Positions 59,824 to 64,000 of a DNA stretch of 64,000 bases are shown piece after piece. Each line of letters starts with the position of its first letter. Within the stretch, counting starts at the first letter, position 1. This stretch comes from Nocardia jiangxiensis NBRC 101359 (lineage in GTDB: Bacteria; Actinomycetota; Actinomycetes; Mycobacteriales; Mycobacteriaceae): the NCBI RefSeq assembly GCF_000308615.1, contig NZ_BAGB01000047.1, positions 434,001 through 498,000 on the forward strand, in the 5' to 3' direction. Position numbers and translations under genes: made by a program. A model generated the notes under the pieces. The model saw only the letters and a list, made by a program, of their open reading frames with translations, was not told where the DNA came from and did no database searches.

Positions 59824-59951
59824 GCTCAAACTGAACATGAATCTGATTCGCGGTATCAGTGCGGGTTCGACCCCCGCCCCGGGCACGGGCCCGGGTAGCC
59901 CAATCGGTAGAGGCAGCCGCAACAAGCTCAGACTCTCGCTCCAGATTGAGT
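59824..59951 (+). ncRNA. Y RNA-like (YrlA-type) tRNA-mimic RNA, copy 1
   Basis: The sequence folds by eye as a permuted tRNA half. First comes a T-arm: GCGGG (59861-59865), loop TTCGACC, CCCGC (59873-59877). Next an acceptor-like hairpin: CCCGGGC (59878-59884), four-base loop ACGG, GCCCGGG (59889-59895). Then TA and a D-arm: GCC (59898-59900), loop with CGG-TAGA, GGC (59912-59914). These are enclosed by GCGGT (59850-59854) with GCCGC (59916-59920). The two ends form a long helix: GAATCTGA (59839-59846) with TCAGACTC, and CTCAA-A-CTG (59825-59833) with CAG-A-TTGAG (59942-59950). T-arm, closed acceptor and D-arm in this order are the published YrlA module that mimics tRNA; the end stem is where Rsr binds. 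A standard tRNA is excluded because the halves are in reverse order and no anticodon exists. Confidence 0.75.
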
Positions 59952-59955
59952 ATTC

Positions 59956-60111
59956 GCCGCCGAACTCGAGGATGCAGGGATACGGACGACCGCGACGAGG
60001 TGCCGGCTCATCTCCGGCTCTCCGCGCTCTCATGCGGAGGTGGTCCAACGGTAGGACGCGTCGCCGAGAACCTGATCCGTTCCCGCATCGTCCGAGTGCG
60101 AACTGGGCGGC
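59956..60111 (+). ncRNA. Y RNA-like (YrlA-type) tRNA-mimic RNA, copy 2
   Basis: The same architecture follows after four bases. The end stem is GCCGC (59956-59960) with 60107-60111, ACTCG (59964-59968) with 60093-60097, GATGC (59971-59975) with 60085-60089, GGGA (59977-59980) with 60081-60084 and CGGA (59983-59986) with 60076-60079. The inner stem GCGACG (59992-59997) pairs with CGTCGC (60059-60064). Then come a T-arm-like hairpin GCCGG (60002-60006), loop CTCATCT, CCGGC; a hairpin CTCCGC (60020-60025) with GCGGAG (60034-60039); TG; and a D-arm GTCC (60043-60046), loop AACGGTA, GGAC (60054-60057). The T-loop lacks TTCG, so it may not be modified like copy 1. Sequence is largely different from copy 1 but the fold is shared, which argues for selection on structure. 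Confidence 0.7.
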
Positions 60112-60116
60112 ACCAC

Positions 60117-60149
60117 GGCGCCCGGCGGATGGCAAAGCCGCCGGGTGCC
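60117..60149. terminator. Terminator after the second Y RNA-like gene
   Basis: Stem GGCGCCCGGCGG (60117-60128) with 60138-60149, 12 bp with one G-T pair, loop of nine. It stands six bases after the RNA and before the convergent deaminase gene that ends at 60176, so it can serve both directions. Confidence 0.75.
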
Positions 60150-60175
60150 ACCTCGCTCTCCTCGATCGGTGACCG

Positions 60176-60634
60176 CTACTGCGTCACGCCGATGTCCTCG
60201 AACCACAGTTGCGGGCGCTCGGCGATGAAGCTCGTCATCATGTCCACGCAGCGCGAATCGTCGAGCAGCGTGATCGACACCCCGTGTTCGGCGAGCCATT
60301 CGTGTCCGCCGGTGAAGGTCCGCGACTCCCCGACGATAACCGCGCCGATGCCGAACTGCCGCACCAGACCGCTGCAGTACCAGCACGGCGAGAGCGTGGT
60401 CACCATGACGGTGTCGCGGTAGTCCCGTCGCCGCCCGGCATCGCGGAATGCGACGGTCTCCGCGTGCAGGCTCGGATCATCGTCCTGCACCCGCCGATTG
60501 TGCCCGCGGCCCAGGATATTTCCCTCCGCGTCGAACAGTGCGGCTCCGATCGGAATGCCGCCCTGCGAGAGCCCGAGCCGGGCTTGTTCGATGGCTACGT
60601 CCAGCATGCGTTCGGCGGTGATCATGAAGCTCAT
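60176..60634 (-). CDS. Cytosine/nucleoside deaminase (CDA fold)
   Basis: A 152-residue zinc deaminase. The zinc and catalytic residues are visible: HAETVAF (His and catalytic Glu, about residue 57) and TLSPCWYCSGLV (two cysteines). GIPIGAALFDAEGNILGRGHN and VQDDDPSLHAE match the yeast cytosine deaminase/guanine deaminase-like group rather than TadA (which has PCxxC with different flanking). It would convert cytosine or a related base to its oxo form. Its neighbours (PucR regulator, mmsA, aminotransferase) suggest pyrimidine use. The start is ATG at 60634, an internal ATG at 60625 is possible. Confidence 0.85.
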   Translation of the reverse strand: MSFMITAERMLDVAIEQARLGLSQGGIPIGAALFDAEGNILGRGHNRRVQDDDPSLHAETVAFRDAGRRRDYRDTVMVTTLSPCWYCSGLVRQFGIGAVIVGESRTFTGGHEWLAEHGVSITLLDDSRCVDMMTSFIAERPQLWFEDIGVTQ

Positions 60635-60676
60635 GCTGCCTTACCGGTCGCCGGTCACAGCCGGTGGTTCGTCTCA

Positions 60677-62293
60677 TCACTCGCGGAACCCTGCGGTCAG
60701 ATCTCGGATCAGCAAGGCGGTGTGCAGGGATGTGCGGATCTCGCCGTCGTTCAGATCCACGCCCAGGATGCGCTCGATGCGGGCCAGCCGGTCGTAGAGG
60801 GCCGGGCGCGAGATGTTCATTCGCCGGGCGAGTTCGGTCTTGTTGCCCGCCAGATCCAGGAATCGGCGCAGCGTCGGGGTGAGGTCGCCGCGGTGGCGGA
60901 TGTCGTGGCGCAGCAGTGCGCTCAGCTCCGTCTCGGCGAACCGCTGGACGCCGGGTTCGTTGCGGATCAGCGACAACAGCCCGCGCAGCCGCACATCGCC
61001 GCTGCGGTAGAACGAGCGCGGCGCGGTCGATTCCAGTGCCAACGCGATCTCGGCGACGTGCGCGGCGTGGGCGAGTTCGCGCGCGGCGTCCAGCAGCGAT
61101 TCCGAATCCGCGCCCACGCCGACCGCGATCCGTTGCACGCCGTCGGTGCGGCGCAGCTCCGCGGCCAGTGCGGCACAGACCTGCTCCAACCGAGGGTCCA
61201 GCTCGCCGTCCCGGCCGATGCCCAGGATGAGGGTGAGCTGTTGTTCGTCCGCAGCGCTCAGTGCGGTCGCCCGGCTCAACGCCACGCCGTGACCGGCGGC
61301 GTCCAGGAGTGTCGCCGCGCGACGCTGCCGGGCCAGCGGATCCGGCTCGCTCACCGCGGCCACCCGCACCGTCACCGGTACGTAGCGGGCGCGACGCGCC
61401 AGACCCAGCGTCGCGGCGCGGGCCACCGCTTCCTGTTCGTCGATCACCCGGCCGGCGACCATATCCTCGATGAGCCCGGTCTGCGCCTGGCGATGCAACC
61501 CGAACCGATCCTTCTCGATCATCCGGTGCAGGGTGAGCGTCTGTGCGGCCCGCTCCAGGACCATCCGCGCCCTGGCCGAGGGGATGCTCTCCGAGCGCAG
61601 CAGCAGCCGCCCCCAGCGCTGGGTGTGCGGGCCGACCGGGACGGCGCTGTCCACATCGTCGGGCAGCATGCGCGAGGTGGTCTCCCAGTTCTCCAGCAGC
61701 GCCGCCGCCGAGGTGCCCCTGGCCGAGACCGCCAGCACCCGGTGCGCGAGATCCTCCAGCACCACCGACGAATCCAGCAGGGTCGCAGCGGTTTTCACGA
61801 TCTCCTCGAGCGATGCGCGGCGCACGCTGAGGGTGCTGAAGGTCTCGTGCACCGAATGGGCGAACTCCAGCTCGGCATACTGGTCGGCCACGATCATCCG
61901 GTGCACCGCCTCGGTGACCTCCACGAATCGGGTGATCCGCCGCAACGCGACCACCGGGAGCCCGAGCCGATCGGCGACGGTCGCGACGAAGGTCGGCAGT
62001 TCGGTGACGTATCGGCCCAGCTCCACGACCAGCCCCGCCACTGCGGCCGCGGCCAGCGATTCCAGGTAGGCGCCCGTCGCCGGGGCGCCGTAGGCCAGCG
62101 GCTGGCCGGTGGTCAGGATCAGCTCTCCGCCCGAGACCAGGGTGGCCAGATCGGCGGTCTCGCTGACGTGCACCCAGCGCACCGGCCGGTCCAGGCCCTG
62201 TGCGCCGCCGATCACCCGAGGTTCTCCGGCCCGGACCACGGGCATGTCGAGAATTTCCGCGACGGTGGGCAACACCGATGAATCGTAATACAT
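60677..62293 (-). CDS. PucR-family transcriptional regulator
   Basis: A 538-residue regulator. The N-terminal PucR domain (residues about 8-125) begins SVLPTVAEILDMPVVRAGEPRVIGG in parts and has VSETADLATLVSGGELILTTG. A middle region (about 150-390) carries the GGDEF-like fold of this family. The C-terminal HTH_30 domain is clear: RFLDLAGNKTELARRMNISRPALYDRLARIERILGVDL in parts. PucR proteins control purine and pyrimidine, or beta-alanine/GABA-type, catabolism in actinobacteria and bacilli. It is divergent from mmsA with 91 bases between starts, so it probably controls that operon. Confidence 0.9.
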   Translation of the reverse strand: MYYDSSVLPTVAEILDMPVVRAGEPRVIGGAQGLDRPVRWVHVSETADLATLVSGGELILTTGQPLAYGAPATGAYLESLAAAAVAGLVVELGRYVTELPTFVATVADRLGLPVVALRRITRFVEVTEAVHRMIVADQYAELEFAHSVHETFSTLSVRRASLEEIVKTAATLLDSSVVLEDLAHRVLAVSARGTSAAALLENWETTSRMLPDDVDSAVPVGPHTQRWGRLLLRSESIPSARARMVLERAAQTLTLHRMIEKDRFGLHRQAQTGLIEDMVAGRVIDEQEAVARAATLGLARRARYVPVTVRVAAVSEPDPLARQRRAATLLDAAGHGVALSRATALSAADEQQLTLILGIGRDGELDPRLEQVCAALAAELRRTDGVQRIAVGVGADSESLLDAARELAHAAHVAEIALALESTAPRSFYRSGDVRLRGLLSLIRNEPGVQRFAETELSALLRHDIRHRGDLTPTLRRFLDLAGNKTELARRMNISRPALYDRLARIERILGVDLNDGEIRTSLHTALLIRDLTAGFRE

Positions 62294-62384
62294 CCAGGCT
62301 CGAAGCCGACATTTCGTCGGTCGCCATTCCGGTCGCGCGGGGACACAGTGGAAGCATCAGTCCGGTCCGGATTCGAGGAGAGAT

Positions 62385-63875
62385 ATGCAGACCATCGCGC
62401 ATTGGGTCGACGGCAAGCCGTTCGCCGGTACCAGCGAGGCGAGCGCGCCGGTGACCAATCCCGCCACCGGCCAGGTCAGCGGACAGGTCTCGCTGGCGGA
62501 CACCGCCGATGTCCGGGTGGCGGTCGAGGCGGCCGCCGCGGCGTTCCCGGCGTGGCGCGATACCTCGCTCACCCGACGGGTCCAGATCCTGTTCCGCTTC
62601 CGCGAACTGCTCAACGAGCGCAAGCAGGATCTGGCCGCGATCATCACCGCCGAACACGGCAAGGTGCTCTCCGATGCGCTCGGTGAGGTGACCCGCGGCC
62701 TGGAGGTCGTCGAATTCGCCTGCGGCATACCGCATCTGCTCAAGGGTGGCTTCACCGAGAACGCCTCCACCAAGGTGGACATCTTCTCGATCCAGCAGCC
62801 GCTGGGCCCGGTGGCGATCATCTCGCCGTTCAACTTCCCGGCCATGGTGCCGATGTGGTTCTTCCCCGTGGCCATCGCGGCGGGCAATACCGTGGTGCTC
62901 AAGCCGAGCGAGAAGGATCCCTCGGCGGCGCTGTGGCTCGCGCAACTGTGGGCCGAGGCGGGCCTGCCCGACGGGGTGTTCAACGTGGTCCAGGGCGATA
63001 AGACCGCCGTGGACGAACTGCTGGACAATCCGGCGATCAAGGCGGTCTCCTTCGTGGGCTCCACGCCGATCGCCCGCTACGTCTACCAGCGCGGCACCGC
63101 CGCCGGCAAGCGCGTGCAGGCCCTGGGCGGGGCCAAGAACCACATGGTGGTGCTGCCCGACGCCGATCTGGATCTGGCCGCCGACGCCGCGGTCAACGCC
63201 GGCTTCGGCTCGGCCGGTGAGCGCTGCATGGCGATCAGCGTCCTGGTGGCCGTCGGTGAGATCGCCGACGACCTGATCGCGCGGATCACCCAGCGCGCCA
63301 GGACGATCAAGACCGGCGACGGTACCCGCGACAGCGATATGGGCCCGCTGGTGACCCGAGCGCACCGGGACAAGGTCGCCGCCTATATCACCGCCGGAGA
63401 GTCCGAGGGTGCGACGGTGGCGCTCGACGGACGGGATGTGCAGCCCGACGGCGGAGCGGACGGATTCTGGCTGGGACCGACCCTGCTGGACAACGTCGCA
63501 CCGGGAATGAGCGTCTACACCGACGAGATCTTCGGCCCGGTGCTCTCGGTGGTCCGCGTCGCGACCTACGACGAGGCGCTGACGCTGATCAACGCGAACC
63601 CGTACGGCAACGGCACCGCGATCTTCACCAACGACGGCGGCGCGGCCCGACGGTTCCACAACGAGGTCGAGGTCGGCATGATCGGCATCAACGTGCCGAT
63701 CCCGGTTCCCATGGCCTACTACAGTTTCGGCGGCTGGAAGGCGTCGCTGTTCGGCGACTCCCACGCGCACGGGACGGACGGGGTGCACTTCTACACCCGC
63801 ACCAAGGCCATCACCTCCCGCTGGCTCGATCCCAGTCACGGCGGCCTGAATCTCGGCTTCCCACAGAACAGCTGA
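62385..63875 (+). CDS. mmsA: CoA-acylating (methyl)malonate-semialdehyde dehydrogenase
   Basis: A 496-residue aldehyde dehydrogenase of the MmsA type. Distinguishing features are IAHWVDGKPFAGTSEASAPVTNP, IISPFNFPAMVPMWFFPVAIAAGNTVVLKPSEKDPSA (parts), the catalytic Cys in SAGERCMAISV and the family's characteristic GGAKNHMVVLPDADL and PVPMAYYSFGGWKASLFGD, which lack the general-base Glu of ordinary aldehyde dehydrogenases. MmsA converts malonic or methylmalonic semialdehyde with CoA and NAD to acetyl- or propionyl-CoA, ending valine, beta-alanine or pyrimidine breakdown. It is next to an aminotransferase gene (63901), the two in one operon. Confidence 0.94.
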   Translation: MQTIAHWVDGKPFAGTSEASAPVTNPATGQVSGQVSLADTADVRVAVEAAAAAFPAWRDTSLTRRVQILFRFRELLNERKQDLAAIITAEHGKVLSDALGEVTRGLEVVEFACGIPHLLKGGFTENASTKVDIFSIQQPLGPVAIISPFNFPAMVPMWFFPVAIAAGNTVVLKPSEKDPSAALWLAQLWAEAGLPDGVFNVVQGDKTAVDELLDNPAIKAVSFVGSTPIARYVYQRGTAAGKRVQALGGAKNHMVVLPDADLDLAADAAVNAGFGSAGERCMAISVLVAVGEIADDLIARITQRARTIKTGDGTRDSDMGPLVTRAHRDKVAAYITAGESEGATVALDGRDVQPDGGADGFWLGPTLLDNVAPGMSVYTDEIFGPVLSVVRVATYDEALTLINANPYGNGTAIFTNDGGAARRFHNEVEVGMIGINVPIPVPMAYYSFGGWKASLFGDSHAHGTDGVHFYTRTKAITSRWLDPSHGGLNLGFPQNS

Positions 63876-63900
63876 CCACCGAGAGGAGAATCCCGGACGA

Positions 63901-64000
63901 TGACGCAGGACACCACACCGATCGCGGACACACCGCTGCCCAACGGCATGAGCCTCACCGCCGCCCGCGCCGAGGCCGAGCGCGCCTACGAACTGGACCG
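63901..64000 (+). CDS. Class III aminotransferase, N-terminal part (3' end outside window)
   Basis: Only 33 codons are in the window: MTQDTTPIADTPLPNGMSLTA followed by ARAEAERAYELDR. This start ('T-P-L-P-N-G ... A-x-A-E-A-x-R-A-Y-E-L-D-R') is that of aspartate/omega-amino acid-pyruvate aminotransferases that accompany mmsA in actinomycetes. The ATG at 63901 is 25 bases after the mmsA stop, preceded by GAGAGGAGA. Such an enzyme would convert beta-alanine to malonic semialdehyde, the MmsA substrate. The PLP site is not in view. Confidence 0.7.

Noticed and set aside
59861..59945. Ordinary tRNA gene (T-arm, acceptor and D-arm signals present)
   Set aside because: The T-arm comes before the D-arm, the acceptor is a closed hairpin and no anticodon arm exists in linear order. 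The folding fits a Y RNA mimic instead.
60477..63839. 1,120-codon open frame running through PucR and mmsA
   Set aside because: It crosses two well-supported genes and has low-complexity composition; chance openness at high GC.

Overview
The window is high-GC actinobacterial chromosome, most likely from Nocardia or a close relative in the Mycobacteriales. The reasoning is gene order. The conserved blocks dapB with an Rv2772c-like membrane protein, pepR-pnp-rpsO, ribF and mntR, truB-pptT-metallophosphoesterase, MATE transporter-nrnA-rbfA-DUF503-infB-ylxR-nusA-rimP, and an Rv2843/Rv2844-like pair next to proS all match the order known from Mycobacterium tuberculosis (about Rv2772c to Rv2845c). 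Accessory genes have been placed between the blocks. This is read from sequence and remembered synteny; no search was run.

Layout. 0-5.6 kb: end of a short-chain dehydrogenase, a carboxymuconolactone decarboxylase-like gene, and two 14-helix MFS exporters, the second fused to three beta-sandwich domains and divergent from a MarR regulator. 5.8-9.2 kb: a purine-ring (allantoin) degradation operon. 9.3-17.4 kb: dapB, an alcohol dehydrogenase, a sulfotransferase, a pentapeptide-repeat membrane protein, an MFS/ArsR pair and a TetR/SDR pair, the last two with paired operators. 17.5-22.5 kb: an accessory, decaying stretch with small secreted proteins, a thioredoxin-like remnant, a Scr1-type regulator with tandem DUF397 genes, overlapping small ORFs, a frameshifted propeller-like gene and a broken lsr2. 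22.6-30.2 kb: pepR, pnp, rpsO, a hydrolase, ribF, mntR. 30.2-31.4 kb: a frameshifted pseudogene. 32-41.2 kb: a nine-gene catabolic cluster (dehydrogenases, class III aminotransferase, DUF3830, amidase, two Asp/Glu-racemase-fold enzymes, GntR) in two divergent pairs, each with the same ATTGTCAACAAT site. 41.3-56.4 kb: translation and RNA housekeeping genes, interrupted by an IS200/IS605-type remnant carrying the tail of TnpB. 56.5-64 kb: yaaA, an anchored solute-binding protein, a DUF7873-type protein, two structured RNAs, and a PucR/mmsA/aminotransferase/deaminase group that looks like a beta-alanine or pyrimidine catabolism locus.

The most notable observation is at about 59.82-60.11 kb. Two tandem segments each fold by eye into a T-arm, then a closed acceptor-like hairpin, then a D-arm, mounted on a long stem made by the RNA's two ends. 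That is the permuted tRNA-mimic architecture of bacterial YrlA-type Y RNAs, the partners of the Ro60 orthologue Rsr. No Rsr (TROVE-domain) gene lies in the window. A DUF7873-type gene lies directly upstream and is a candidate partner.

Regulation visible from the sequence includes paired inverted-repeat operators in front of the ArsR and TetR regulators, a likely MarR site, the two-site GntR regulon, several intrinsic-type terminator hairpins and many start-stop overlaps marking operons (alc, rimP-nusA, truB-pptT, the HTH-DUF397 pair).
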